A stretch of 64,000 nt of DNA. It comes from JAFNAG01 sp963739235. Lineage in GTDB: Bacteria; Acidobacteriota; UBA6911. Under the pieces are notes generated by a model. The model was not told the DNA's origin. It saw nothing but the letters and a program-made list of their open reading frames with translations, and ran no database searches. Of the stretch, positions 35,159 through 44,302 are shown one piece after another. The translations under genes were made by a program, and so were the position numbers. The first letter of the stretch is position 1, and each line of letters begins with the position of its first letter. The stretch spans positions 310,001 through 374,000 of the forward strand of contig CAVTZY010000042.1 of assembly GCA_963739235.1 (NCBI GenBank), read 5' to 3'.

Positions 35159-38100
35159 CTCCCCGATCGAGAGACAGCTATTCCGAAGACTCGCTGGTAG
35201 AGCAACCGGCAATCGCTCTGCTCTCCTCCCTCGGCTGGGAAACCTATCAAGCCTATGACGAATTCAATACCGCAAGTGGGAGTCCACTTGGCCGGGAAAC
35301 GAAATCAGAAGTGGTCTTGCTCTCACGATTGCGCCCGGCCCTCCTGAAACTCAATCCCGACGCATCGCCCGAGGCAATCGATCAGGCCATCGAGGAACTG
35401 ACCCGTGATCGCTCCCGCATGAGTCTGGTAGCTGCAAATCGGGAGATCTACGAGCTACTGAAAAACGGAATTCGGGTTCATCTGGAGGGTTGTGAGAATG
35501 AAGAGGAGCGCGTTGAATTGCTCAGGGTCATCGATTGGGATACCCCGGAAAACAACGATTTTCTCCTCTGCTCACAGTTCTGGATTACCGGCGAGATGTA
35601 CACCCGGCGCGCCGATCTGGTCGGCTTTGTCAACGGCCTGCCGCTGGTCTTTGTCGAGTTGAAGGCTGCGCATCGACGGCTGGAAACCGCGTTCACGGGC
35701 AACCTGACCGACTATAAGGACACCATCCCACAGCTCTTTTGGCACAACGGCCTCATCATCCTAAGCAATGGTAGTCAAAGCAAGGTCGGCAGCATCACCG
35801 CAGGGTGGGAACATTTCGCGGACTGGAAAAAGATCGGGAGCGAGTCCGAAAAGGGGCGCATCTCGCTGGACGCCGTCCTGCGCGGAACTTGTGAGCCCAG
35901 GCGGTTGCTCGACTTGGTCGAGAATTTCATGCTCTTCATGGAGATGCCGGGTGGCCTTGTCAAGCTCTTGGCCAAGAACCATCAATACCTCGGCGTCACC
36001 AACGCGCTTGAGGCGCTAACGGAGATCAAGCAGCGCGAGGGCAAGCTGGGGGTCTTCTGGCACACGCAGGGGAGCGGGAAAAGCATCTCGATGATCTACT
36101 TCGCGCAGAAGGTGCTGCGGAAGGTGCCGGGGAATTGGACGTTTGTGATTGTTACGGATCGCCGGGAACTGGATGACCAGATATACAAGAATTTCGTTTC
36201 CACCGGCGCAATCACAGAAACTCAGGCACAAGCGGAGAGTGGGCGGCACTTGAGGCAGCTCTTGAGCGAAGATCACCGTTATGTTTTCACTCTCATCCAG
36301 AAGTTCCGCACCGATCAGGGGGAGGCGCATCCGATGCTATCGGAGCGCGATGACATCATCGTAATCACTGATGAGTCCCACCGAACGCAATATGACACGC
36401 TGGCGCTCAACATGCGAACCGCGCTGCCGAACGCTTCGTTTATTGCATTTACCGGGACCCCTCTGATCGTCGGCGAGGAGAAGACCCGAGAGGTTTTCGG
36501 GGACTACATTAGTATCTACGATTTCCGCCAGTCCGTGGAGGACGGGGCCACCGTTCCCCTCTATTACGAAAATCGCATTCCTGAGCTGCAACTCACTAAT
36601 GAGAACCTCAACGAGGACATGGAGGAGCTGCTGGAAGCGGCGGAGCCGGACGAAGATCAGGAAAAGAAACTGGAGCGTGAATTCAGCCGCGAGTACCACC
36701 TGATAACACGGAATGACCGTCTGGAAACGGTGGCAGCGGACATCGTGAACCACTTTACGAGCCGGGGTTATCATGGGAAGGCGATGGTGATCTGCATCGA
36801 CAAGGCCACGGCGGTGCGGATGTATGACAAGGTGCAAAGGTGCTGGCAGCAAAAGATCGCTCAGTTTCGCGCCCAACTGGAGATTGCCACAGAATCGCAG
36901 CGGCTGGGAATCGAAGTACAGATCCGGGACATGGAAGCTACCGACATGGCGGTCGTGGTATCGCAGTCGCAAAACGAAATCCGCGATATGGCCCAAAAAG
37001 GGCTCGACATCTCCCCCCATCGGCGGCGCATGGTTCAGGAGGATCTGGACACCAAGTTTAAAAACCCGGACGATTCTTTCCGCCTTGTTTTTGTTTGTGC
37101 CATGTGGATGACCGGGTTTGACGTGCCGTCCTGCTCGACCCTCTATCTCGACAAGCCGATGCGGAACCACACCCTGATGCAGACCATCGCACGAGCAAAC
37201 AGGGTATACCGGGACAAGGCCAGCGGGTTGATTGTCGATTACGTGGGGGTCTTCCGCAACCTGGAACGGGCGCTGGCAATCTACGGTGCCGGGGAAGGCA
37301 CCGGAGGAGGAGAGCATCCGGTTGAAGATAAACAGGCGCTGGTCGCCGCCTTAAGAGGCGTCATCGAGGAAGCAAAAACCGTCTGCCGGGACAGGGGCAT
37401 TGAGCTGCAACCTATCAAGGATGCCGAGGGTTTTGAGCGAATCCGGTTGCTGGACGATGCTGTGGATGCACTGGTCGCCATGGAGGAGCAGAAGAAACGA
37501 TATCTCGATCTCGCCGCCAACGTGCTGCGGCTTTACAGAGCCATGCTTCCCGATCCTGCCGCCAGAGATTTGCAGCCCGACCGCGTTCTGATAAGCGTAC
37601 TAGCTGAAAAGATCCGGGCTTTGAGTCCCATCGCCGACATCTCGGAGGTAATGCAGCAAGTGGAGGAATTGCTGGATCGTTCGATTGCCGCAGAGGGCTA
37701 TGTAATCAACGCCCCCAGCGACGCTTATGAAACAAGTCATCGGATCGATCTGAGCAGCATCGACTTTGAAGCTCTTAGACAAAAGTTCGACCAAGGCCGC
37801 AAGCACACCGAGATCGAACGCCTGAAGGGAGCGGTAGCCCGGCAGCTTCAGAGGATGGTGCGCTTGAACCGATCGCGCATCGATTTCCTGGAGCGGTTCC
37901 AGGAGATGATCGAAGCCTATAACTCGGGCAGTGTCAATACCGAGGATTTTTTCCGCCGCCTTATGGAGTTCGCAAAGAGCCTGACGGAAGAAGAATGGCG
38001 GTCAGTCGGCGAGCAGCTCACCGAGGAGGAGCTGGCTGTCTTTGACATCCTGACGAAGCCCGAGATGACCCTGACTGATGCCGAGCGCAACCAAGTCAAG

Positions 38101-38335
38101 AAGGTCTCCCGAGAAGTTGCTCGAAACCCTGAAGCAGGAGAAGCTCGTGCTTGACTGGCGCAAGCGGCAGCAATCCCGCGCACAGGTCAAGGTGAGCATA
38201 GAAACCGTGCTGGATCAGGGCCTGCCGCCGATCTACTCGCCGCCCATCTACCAGCAGAAGTCGGAGGCCCTCTACCAGCATGTTTACGATTCTTACTACG
38301 GCCTTGGGCAGAGTATTTACGCCTCTGCGGTCTGA
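35155..38335 (+). pseudogene. hsdR: Type I restriction endonuclease subunit, frameshifted near the C-terminus
   Basis: Motor and nuclease of the R-M complex. The frame from GTG 35155 gives 999 aa. The N-terminal PD-(D/E)XK nuclease has ADLVGFVNGLPLVFVELKAA; helicase motif I is HTQGSGKSIS, motif II ITDESHRTQ and motif VI QTIARANRVYRD. At about 38110-38116 the frame departs: it ends EVARNPEAGEARA, while the next frame continues with KLLETLKQEKLVLDWRKR through VYDSYYGLGQ to 38335, the usual HsdR tail. A one-base shift therefore removes about 75 residues. Nuclease and motor domains remain, but the tail is used for complex assembly, so function is doubtful unless this is a sequence error. Confidence 0.85.
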
Positions 38336-38361
38336 TCTGCCAGTCCCCTGGAGCCGAAAAC

Positions 38362-39747
38362 GTGTCCGTACCGCCACTGTTAATTGCAACCGCTGATCCG
38401 AACTTACTCATTTCCTTGGGCGAAGCCTTGTCCAATGAGTATCGATTGCTTGCAAGTAGTTCATATGATCGGATAGATACCGCGCCTGCGGAACCTGTCT
38501 TGCTGGCCGTAATTGACCTTTCCAGCGACTCACTTCGTCCTGTTGTTTGGTGGGAGAGGGTGCTTGATTCTCTTTCCAAAATGCACACCGGAATAAAACT
38601 CATCCTGCTCTCAGAACCCTCCAAGAGAGATGATGCGTTCGAGTTAGTACGCTCTGGTCGTGCTTATGACGTGATTTTGAAACCTGTTGATGGCGATTTA
38701 CTGGCTCTGGCGTTGCGGCGTGCGCGATACCTTGCACAGCTTGAGTCAGAACTCAGGGTCTTCGAGATTCCAAAGTCGCATGAATCGCTCGGCGAATTGA
38801 TTGGGGATTGCGAGCAAATGAGGGCCGTCTTTGCCACGATCCAAAAGACTTCTAATAGTAGCGCCCACTGCCTTCTGATGGGTGAAAATGGAACCGGCAA
38901 ATTGTCAGTGGCACAAGCGCTTCATGAGCTTCGAGGGCTGGAGCGGACTGCCTTCATGGAAATCCATGGAAGTCTCGACCCCAGGTTAATTCACGAGCAA
39001 CTCAATGACATCACCCTAAGCATCTTGGGGATGAGGCAAAAAGCTAGCAGTCCAGCGAGAGCTTTTTCGGGTAAAGGGAGCGTGTTCATTGGGGATGTCG
39101 ATCAGTTGCCTCCAATCGAGCAGTTGCAGCTTCTTCGCATGGTTGAGGCGGTGGATTCCTGCCGCCTCACCCGCCAGCTATCCAAGATCGAAAGTCTATT
39201 TCTCGTGACGGCTACTTCCGAAAACCTAGCCGAGCAAGTGAAGGCAGGCCGGTTTCGACAGGATCTATACTACCGATTGGCTGAAATCGAGATCCACTTG
39301 CCCCCATTACGGGAGCGCGGCGACGATATTATTGGGTTGGCGGATCATATGTTGCAGCAAATTTCCTATGCGAGTTCCAAGAGTGTTCAGGGATTTCATC
39401 GCTCCGCGATCGGGGCCATGCTCACTCATCAATGGCCGGGAAATATTGATGAGCTTCAGAACCGGGTTCGAGGTGCAATCGTGCGAGCTGAATCTTCGGT
39501 TATCACGGCAAGCGACCTGGGCCTCGCCAGAGGGGAGAGTGCCCCTGTTCCGGTCGGGGGGAAAGGTGCCTCTCAATTTTCTTTAATACGTGGGGAAGCA
39601 GAGAAGGACGCAGTGGAGAGCGCCCTAAAGCAATGCAACTGGAATGTAAGTAAGACTGCCAGACTTCTTGGAATATCAAGACCAACGCTTTATGAAAAAA
39701 TCCAGCGGTTTGGGCTCAGTTTCGACTCGCAGAAGACGAAATATTGA
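38362..39747 (+). CDS. Degenerate sigma-54-activator-like AAA+ regulator
   Basis: 461 aa from GTG 38362. A receiver-like N-domain (1-120) lacks the usual acidic pocket. The AAA+ domain has Walker A GENGTGKLSV, but the GAFTGA loop that contacts sigma-54 is missing and Walker B is GSVFIGDVDQLP instead of a DE pair. FRQDLYYRL and WPGNIDELQNRV are kept. A Fis-type HTH ends the protein (NVSKTARLLGISRPTLYEKI). It therefore probably binds DNA or senses a signal without activating sigma-54 promoters. It is 27 bp downstream of the restored hsdR end on the same strand, suggesting a link to the R-M locus. Confidence 0.8.
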   Translation: MSVPPLLIATADPNLLISLGEALSNEYRLLASSSYDRIDTAPAEPVLLAVIDLSSDSLRPVVWWERVLDSLSKMHTGIKLILLSEPSKRDDAFELVRSGRAYDVILKPVDGDLLALALRRARYLAQLESELRVFEIPKSHESLGELIGDCEQMRAVFATIQKTSNSSAHCLLMGENGTGKLSVAQALHELRGLERTAFMEIHGSLDPRLIHEQLNDITLSILGMRQKASSPARAFSGKGSVFIGDVDQLPPIEQLQLLRMVEAVDSCRLTRQLSKIESLFLVTATSENLAEQVKAGRFRQDLYYRLAEIEIHLPPLRERGDDIIGLADHMLQQISYASSKSVQGFHRSAIGAMLTHQWPGNIDELQNRVRGAIVRAESSVITASDLGLARGESAPVPVGGKGASQFSLIRGEAEKDAVESALKQCNWNVSKTARLLGISRPTLYEKIQRFGLSFDSQKTKY

Positions 39748-39892
39748 TCACGACGGCAAGAGAATAAGGAACCTGCGGATTAGGTTGATGCCTTGGATAA
39801 ATTCCATGAGGAACTTGGCACACATTGAGGAATTTGCATTCTGACCCTGCCAAGGATAGGTGAACCTGTCGAGGTAAGGCATCGACACTCCC

Positions 39893-40138
39893 TCAGCCAA
39901 TAACCCGTTTGTGCAGCTCATGATACGCTGCCAGGAAATCCTCCCCTTCCGCGAGCCATGCCTTGCGGCCCAGCTTGAAGCCGACAGTCGCGTGGTTGTC
40001 CACTTTTGTTGGCGACAGAAATTTTCCACCTCGGAGCCATCGGGTTATCTGATCCCGAATGACGCGCCTCCCTCTGGTAGGCATCCTTCGGTCTGCGGTG
40101 TTTGCCAGGTGATTTCTTTTGGCATCATCACAATTCAC
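39893..40138 (-). CDS. Small accessory protein following the nuclease-like gene
   Basis: 81 aa. The C-terminal 54 residues, including GGKFLSPTKVDNHATVGFKL and the end EDFLAAYHELHKRVIG, are closely matched by the small ORF at 41759-41932. The GTG start overlaps the upstream stop (GTGA), so it is coupled to the 40135-40947 gene. No family is recognised. Two copies, each behind a different putative effector, suggest an antitoxin, adaptor or immunity role, which is an inference. Confidence 0.65.
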   Translation of the reverse strand: MNCDDAKRNHLANTADRRMPTRGRRVIRDQITRWLRGGKFLSPTKVDNHATVGFKLGRKAWLAEGEDFLAAYHELHKRVIG

Positions 40139-40947
40139 CAGATGATCTTTCGCTTGTGCCTGAATAATTCACGTAGCTCGTAGACGTTGTGGACTAGGTT
40201 CCGAACTTTATCCCCCTTTTCTCTCGGGTCGTCATTCAGCCAACAAAGGACAGCGACCCGTGAATCCTTGGGATGGCCGTGACTGATGTAGCTCTGGCTG
40301 TAAAGTTCCAGTTCGATTTGAACAGGATGAGCAACGCCCTCTAGTTCGACTGTCAGATCAGGGAATCCTTGCTGCACTCGAAGAATCCTCTTTACCCCGA
40401 GCAATTCATGGACATTAACGAAAATGGCCAAAAGTTCTTGTTCTGATTCAGGTTCCCGGCCAAACAGGGGTATCTCGGAAAGCGAGATTTGACAGCGGCA
40501 GACGTATTTTCGTATGCGCTCGTATTCCTCTTTTGTAATGGGTGTAATAGCCTGCCGAGCCCATTTTTTCTTGTCGAAGAAGTAGTCGATTGACGGAACC
40601 AGTACCCTATTCTCAAATTCCATCCCGTCTGGTTCGCCTCTAATCAGCCACGCTGAGGAAGGACATTTCGGGTCGTACCTGCGAAGATCCGAGAGAGATA
40701 CCGGGATATTGCCATATTGATACGGAGTGACACATGAAAAAAAACCAGTGACGAAACGCAAGCGGTCTGCACTGTAATCTGTGCTTGTGTAAGCGTAGGA
40801 CACCCACTTGCTGCCGGGTAATATTTCCTTATAGCGGCGCGGAATTTTTGCCTCTCCAATGCCTGTATTCCAAACGTAATTGGGCAGGAATTCGAGAGAC
40901 GCTAAATCATGGCGGATCACGAAGTGGCGAGTCTGGTTTGCAGGCAT
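40135..40947 (-). CDS. Protein with a PD-(D/E)XK-like nuclease segment
   Basis: 270 aa. Residues about 200-250 read FPDLTVELEG, then VQIELELYSQSYISHGHPKD and VAVLCWLNDD. The D...E-x-E pattern followed by HGH and a V-x-C-W strand resembles a PD-(D/E)XK-type nuclease core seen in many unannotated defence-linked proteins. The N-terminal 180 residues are unknown. AAGG lies 8 bp before the ATG. Encoded convergent to the AAA+ regulator and coupled to a small protein. DNA cleavage is inferred from the motif only. Confidence 0.55.
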   Translation of the reverse strand: MPANQTRHFVIRHDLASLEFLPNYVWNTGIGEAKIPRRYKEILPGSKWVSYAYTSTDYSADRLRFVTGFFSCVTPYQYGNIPVSLSDLRRYDPKCPSSAWLIRGEPDGMEFENRVLVPSIDYFFDKKKWARQAITPITKEEYERIRKYVCRCQISLSEIPLFGREPESEQELLAIFVNVHELLGVKRILRVQQGFPDLTVELEGVAHPVQIELELYSQSYISHGHPKDSRVAVLCWLNDDPREKGDKVRNLVHNVYELRELFRHKRKIIW

Positions 40948-41143
40948 GGTTTGCCTTCCACCTCTTCACAATAGGGTTAATAATTGCAGACCCCCTAAGA
41001 TTGTTACGAATGAACATTTCTATTCAATGCCTCGTCGCGCCCATCTTCGCCGCATTCGCAGCCCAGCCTTGATCGCTGCCACAAGCTCGGAGTTCCGCAG
41101 CAGCAACTCAAACGCCGCAATTGCATGTTACACACAGACAGGC

Positions 41144-41404
41144 TTATTCCCCAGCGCGGGGCTTCAGTTTCAGCTTGCCTTTATTTTCCTCAATGAAGGT
41201 TCGCAGTTCATCGGCGCGGGCCAGCAGCCGCGTCCACTGTTCGTAGTATAGCGTTACCGGAAACCTGCCGAGGCCGTAAACACTGATGCCTCCCTTGTCG
41301 CTGACCCGAAACTCCAGCGCCGTCGGTTTCCTGGCCTGGGCCTGCTGCTCCAGCTCTGCGATTCGTTTCAGCAATTCCTCTTTAGTCGGTTCCGTTTCAG
41401 CCAT
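41144..41404 (-). CDS. Small conserved hypothetical protein
   Basis: 86 aa from ATG 41404, with AGGAG about 7 bp upstream. A short coiled-coil (EELLKRIAELEQQAQ) leads into LEFRVSDKGGISVYGLGRFP and TLYYEQWTRLL, a small domain I have seen as widespread in environmental bacteria, with no known function. It is single, between the nuclease-like and FRG modules on the same strand. The longer frame to 41452 adds residues without a better RBS. Confidence 0.65.
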   Translation of the reverse strand: MAETEPTKEELLKRIAELEQQAQARKPTALEFRVSDKGGISVYGLGRFPVTLYYEQWTRLLARADELRTFIEENKGKLKLKPRAGE

Positions 41405-41452
41405 TCTGGTCTCCTGTTCTGCTAACCATTTTGCGTGAGATGACGTTCTCAA

Positions 41453-41758
41453 GTGCTGATCGATTTGGTTTTCGATTTTACAGGAGAGTGGACGGGGGGG
41501 GGAACAGGAGAATTTCGATCGGCTGGCTGGATGCCGAGGTACTCGCCTGGATCAATGCGCGTTTCAGGGATGGGAACTGACAGGCGGATGGGTGCGGGAA
41601 TTACGAGTGAAATTTTTGCTGGCGTGCGGATATGGATTGAAGCTTCATTATTGAAGGGAATGTTGCAACCCTCGCTTACCCCCCCACCCCCTACTGTGTT
41701 CCGGCTCTCGATAATGTAGGACTCAATTCCAACGGTTGGACTCCTACCCCAAAAAGAT
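41453..41758. other. Non-coding spacer with palindrome
   Basis: No credible gene; the ORFs seen are short and lack RBS. It holds TCCAACGGTTGGAC at 41728-41741 (site f of the palindrome group), right behind the small ORF at 41759-41932. Confidence 0.4.
41728..41741. repeat. TCCAACGGTTGGAC palindrome, site f
   Basis: Odd-centred palindrome related to the sites at 23589 and 30296, downstream of the FRG module. Confidence 0.45.
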
Positions 41759-41932
41759 TCAGCCAACCACCTGTTCATGCAGTTTGTGATATGCCGCGAT
41801 GAAATCGTCTCCTTCGGCAATCCACGTCTTTGGCCCCACCTTGAAGCCTACCGTCGCGCGCGTCTCCACTTTGGTTGGCGGCAAGAACTTGCCGCCTGGG
41901 AGCCACCGGCACATTCGATTCCGCAGCCTCAC
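41759..41932 (-). CDS. Small accessory protein following the FRG gene (paralogue of 39893-40138)
   Basis: 57 aa from GTG 41932; the frame stays open upstream into the FRG gene. It reads GGKFLPPTKVETRATVGFKV and DDFIAAYHKLHEQVVG, about two-thirds identical by eye to the C-terminal half of the 39893-40138 product. It begins just after the FRG stop at 41946. Too short to appear in automatic ORF lists, but the paralogy and equivalent position support it. Confidence 0.6.
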   Translation of the reverse strand: MRLRNRMCRWLPGGKFLPPTKVETRATVGFKVGPKTWIAEGDDFIAAYHKLHEQVVG

Positions 41933-41945
41933 AATCGCAACCAGC

Positions 41946-42947
41946 TTACAAGCGTGATTGCCCAGCCGGTCCTTGTTCTGGAATGCATCGCCCCTGCCCT
42001 TGATCGCGATATTCAGGCAGGTTCTGGCTGGGCAAGTCGTTCCGCCAAGAAGTTGCGAAACCGTCTAATCCAGGGAACAGGGTCGCATTTCCAATGTTCA
42101 TCTGGTGTAATTCCTGTAAAATCCTTTTCCGTTCCTCCCCGTTTACTTTGATGACGATCCTGTATAGTCCTTTCCTCAGTTCCTCCTTGTCCGAGAAGTG
42201 GTTCCGAAGGTTTTTTTCAAAGGACATCTCTACAGAACCGGGAAAGAGAAACAGGCCCTGCTGAATTGACAGACGTTGATTCAACCTGAACGGATTGACA
42301 GAGTAGACAAACGGAGTTGGATGCAGGAAAAGGTACACGGCGCACGCGAGATCAACTAGCTTGTCATTCTCCTCACGCAGCTTCCGCATTCCCAACGAGT
42401 CATTCATTCTTTCGAGTAAGTTCTCAATACGTATGAATTCTTTACTCGTGATTGGGCTAGCTGCCAGTAGCCTTTCCTTCACACGTTTGGAGTCAGAGAG
42501 CGTTCGGGCATTGAATGCCCAGACTACACCTGTTTTGTTCCGAGCCAAACTGAAATAGAGAGCGACAAAAAATGAATAAGTCCAGTCCAGCAGACGAGTT
42601 GGCGCACCGTAATGACGCATAAGTGCTAACCATTCCAGGATATCGTCTTTGTCCGGCAAATGTTCTACATAGAGCGACGCCTTGCGCTGAAACTCTCTGA
42701 TGATATCCTTCTCCCAGTCGTTCCGGCGACTTTCTACACCATAGAGATCAAAGGCCCTCTCTATGTGAGTTCGAAGGCCCTCTGTTTCACCACCAGTGGT
42801 TTCATCCAGTCTAGCCCCACGAAAAATCCAATAAACCTTCTCATCTTTGACCGAGAAAGACTTGACGTAACTGGAAGTAAGGTGATGCCAGTCGCACACA
42901 GGTTCGTTTGTATACCAGTCTTGTTCTTTAGGTGTCGGGCTACTCAT
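41946..42947 (-). CDS. FRG-domain protein
   Basis: 333 aa. The FRG signature is clear: YWIFRGARLDE near residue 40, then MRHYGAPTRLLDWTYSFFVALYFSL (key parts RHYGAPTRLLDWT and FVALYFSL) near 110-135. The domain is named for the F-R-G triplet. It occurs alone or fused to effector domains in phage-defence and toxin-like genes, but its reaction is not established. GAGG precedes the ATG. It is followed by the small accessory ORF and lies at the right end of island A. Confidence 0.85.
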   Translation of the reverse strand: MSSPTPKEQDWYTNEPVCDWHHLTSSYVKSFSVKDEKVYWIFRGARLDETTGGETEGLRTHIERAFDLYGVESRRNDWEKDIIREFQRKASLYVEHLPDKDDILEWLALMRHYGAPTRLLDWTYSFFVALYFSLARNKTGVVWAFNARTLSDSKRVKERLLAASPITSKEFIRIENLLERMNDSLGMRKLREENDKLVDLACAVYLFLHPTPFVYSVNPFRLNQRLSIQQGLFLFPGSVEMSFEKNLRNHFSDKEELRKGLYRIVIKVNGEERKRILQELHQMNIGNATLFPGLDGFATSWRNDLPSQNLPEYRDQGQGRCIPEQGPAGQSRL

Positions 42948-43676
42948 TTTGTTGCCTCACTCTTTACCTCAGAATGGTATTCACTGCATTTGAAGGAGCT
43001 ATTGATTGCATCGAATTCCTGTTTGATGACATCCGCAATCGAATCCAGGCAAGTCACCTGGTCAAAAAACTGATCCCATACGCCCATGGTGCAAGGGACT
43101 GCATCACTCTGATCAAGGACGCGATTGCCTCTCCCAGGTCATGGTGCTGGTTGCGAAAGCCCTCCAGGCAGGTAACCTGCGTGAGGGTGAAGCTACCGTG
43201 ATCCTGGCTCATATCCATTCCCCCTACCTGGGGCAAACTATAAGGCCCAAGGCCAGCATGACACTTGGGAAACACAGCGATTGTTGACAGAGAGTTTATT
43301 TTAACCCTATCTGCCAGATTTGGGGTAACCAAAATTCCAGAAACAGGCCCATTCTACCGGAACCTACCCTCTGCTCTGCATCTCCCTGCCCATCATCTGC
43401 GGAGATCCTCCTGCTAAGCGTCTTGTCGTTACCCAAAGTGTGTACGAACAATCACACGAAAAAATTCTTACGTAAGCGCCGGGAGGGAATGAGACTCTTT
43501 ACGCGACCCCCGGTATAGCGTGGTCCCGAGCCTACCGGGGGGGTGATGACTTTGCCCGCGACTTTGCCCATGGCGGTCAAAAAACATCCTATTTCACCCT
43601 ACTCCACCCAACTTTGTGCATCGGGGATCTGTCTGGTAAATCAAGCATTTGCAGCTATTTGAGGAAGTGCCGGTTC
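42948..43676. other. Right-end non-coding region of island A
   Basis: No credible gene over 730 bp. It contains two CCAGGCARGTMACCTG blocks (about 43046 and 43166) of unknown meaning and, at 43544-43573, the paired motif that mirrors the left end. Element ends commonly look like this. Confidence 0.5.
43544..43573 (+). repeat. Paired GACTTTGCCC motifs near the right core (candidate arm sites)
   Basis: TGATGACTTTGCCCGCGACTTTGCCCATGG with two units, 103 bp left of the 43677 core. In the excised circle this pair and the one at 9442-9467 would lie on either side of a single core. Confidence 0.65.
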
Positions 43677-43732
43677 GGACTCAAAATCCCGCGGCCCTTG
43701 CGGCCATGAGGGTTCGACCCCCTCCTTCGGCA
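43677..43732 (+). repeat. Right att core of island A (56-bp copy of the tRNA-Leu 3' end)
   Basis: Exact copy of 9332-9387 without the tRNA 5' half, so it is not a tRNA gene. It is followed by CCACC rather than the TTC that follows the tRNA, showing a different flank. It marks the distal junction of the 34.3-kb island A. Confidence 0.93.
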
Positions 43733-43848
43733 CCACCTGCAATTCACTGATTGTAAGAATCTTAGCGGCAATCTTCGCGGGCTTATTCCTCTCCATCCGG
43801 TTCTTGCAATTACCTGTTCGTTATCAATCTCAGCCCCCCGGCACATAC

Positions 43849-43911
43849 ACTGCCATTGAAAATAAAGGGGTTCAGTTGACCCGCGGGATTTTGAGTCCCG
43901 CAATTCGGTGA
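43849..43911 (+). other. 63-bp segment conserved with 55339-55401; contains an inverted att fragment
   Basis: Reads TAIENKGVQLTRGILSPAIR-stop. The matching segment reads TAIESKGVAATRGITNPPPR-stop at equal length, and most silent differences are at third positions, which hints at coding. Within it CCGCGGGATTTTGAGTCCCG is the exact reverse complement of 20 bp of the tRNA anticodon stem-loop. No start codon is evident. Confidence 0.5.
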
Positions 43912-44302
43912 TCGCACGTCCTGTTGGATTGGGCCTTCCTCTCAGATTACATCAACGGAAGTCCAGCCCCACCGCTTCACGGGCGCGATCAGTCGGTTAC
44001 CGATCCCCCGGTGATTTCGCACCACATGAAGGTCCAGCTGGGCAGGATCGAGAAACCGGCGATCGTGAGGAGCGAGAATCTGATTCGTGAGGATGTAATT
44101 GGCGATCTTTCTTCCCAGTCAGTCAAGCCTGACTCGCCCTAACCGGGCAAGCCAGTCAAGCGACCGTCTCGCCCGGTTATTTCCCAGAAGTCGGTTCTTG
44201 GGAGCTTGGCAGTTTCCGGGCTGCCGACTATGCGTCCAGGAGACGCTTTTGCATATCGGTATCTCGCCTCGAATGGGCCAATGCGGAACTTGTCAATGAT
44301 TT
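43912..44302. other. Spacer left of the IS3-type element
   Basis: No credible gene. Overlapping short ORFs (one containing HHMKVQLGRIEKPAIVRSEN) may be remnants. A hairpin AACCGGGC/GCCCGGTT lies at about 44141-44178. Confidence 0.35.

Noticed and set aside
36337..37317. 326-codon minus-strand ORF inside hsdR
   Set aside because: Shadow of the HsdR motor domain; no recognisable protein features.
43677..43732. A second and third tRNA-Leu gene at the att copies (also 55189-55242)
   Set aside because: Only the 3' part is present; the acceptor 5' strand and D arm are missing.
43655..43903. 82-codon minus-strand ORF containing RRRGSNPHGRKGRGILSP
   Set aside because: This peptide is the reverse translation of the tRNA-Leu 3' half present at the att copy, not a protein.
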